From Rosa chinensis (Eukaryota; Streptophyta; Magnoliopsida; Rosales; Rosaceae): 64,000 bases of DNA. Made by a program: the position numbers and the translations under genes. Below, one piece after another: positions 63,963-64,000 of the stretch; within the stretch, counting starts at the first letter, position 1, and each line of letters starts with the position of its first letter. The stretch lies in contig NC_037094.1 in NCBI RefSeq assembly GCF_002994745.2, positions 65,316,989 through 65,380,988 on the forward strand, in the 5' to 3' direction. The notes beneath the pieces were generated by a model that had not been told where the DNA came from, made no database searches, and saw only the letters and a list, made by a program, of their open reading frames with translations.

Positions 63963-64000
63963 ACAATCTATGTGTGAATGGAAGTTGAGGTTATTAGTTC

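Larger units (their letters stand above)
62165..64000 (+). mobile_element. LTR-F: chromovirus-type long LTR, right end outside window
   Basis: Starts TGTAACGTCCCGAACC directly after Tat-B sequence (candidate TSD TTAAC at 62160-62164). This opening and the lack of coding over 1.8 kb fit the long LTRs of Tekay/Del-type gypsy elements. It contains an 18-bp GC-rich repeat (62985-63038) and TCTCCTCCTCAC repeats near the right edge. No ORF with a domain. Whether it is a solo LTR or the 5' LTR of a full element cannot be told. Confidence 0.7.

Noticed and set aside
1..64000. tRNA, rRNA, snRNA genes
   Set aside because: None recognised by eye; the only tRNA-like sequences are retrotransposon primer-binding sites.

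Overview
The window looks like repeat-dense nuclear DNA of a flowering plant, most likely a eudicot (possibly Rosaceae, a weak inference from repeat style and the receptor-kinase family). I see no intact cellular gene, no rRNA or tRNA gene, and nothing bacterial. Almost everything is a transposable element (TE), a TE inserted into another TE, or a decayed receptor-kinase gene. Several insertions are closed exactly by matching target-site duplications (TSDs).

Left nest (1-13210). The oldest layer is a Ty1/copia remnant (12031-13210). A long terminal repeat without coding (LTR-E1) sits in it. E1 was hit by a 3.9-kb non-autonomous LTR retrotransposon (LARD-G, 6623-10529, TSD ATGGT) and by a Ty3/gypsy element (Tat-D, up to 4853). 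Tat-D was then interrupted by a copia LTR (1-1652) and a 626-bp hAT-type element (3198-3823, 8-bp TSD GCGACACC).

Tat-A (14519-25881, minus strand, TSD GTGTC) is a complete but mutated 11.4-kb Ty3/gypsy element of the Tat lineage: LTR, PBS, gag, protease, RT, two RNase H domains, integrase, then an oppositely oriented spliced gene with its own TATA box, a tandem-repeat block, PPT and LTR. To its right are a GC-rich minisatellite, a roughly 6-kb non-autonomous CACTA transposon (26849-32837) and unassigned DNA.

From 34190 to 43390 lie three tandem, decayed copies of an LRR receptor-kinase gene of the MIK2-like type (minus strand). They are broken by a MITE that itself carries a 1.55-kb insert, by a 1-kb unknown insert, and by a 354-bp TRIM retrotransposon.

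Right nest (about 43460-64000). Tat-C (minus strand) carries a different antisense gene, encoding a plant-mobile-domain (PMD) protein. Its antisense gene is split by LTR-E2 and its pol by Tat-B at 55477. Tat-B, a relative of Tat-A with the same antisense gene, is in turn cut at 62165 by a chromovirus-type LTR (F) that runs off the window.

The main theme is Tat-lineage retrotransposons carrying antisense, intron-containing, promoter-bearing genes of two unrelated families in the same slot, plus a gutted derivative (LARD-G) that keeps the replication signals and 3' region of the same family.
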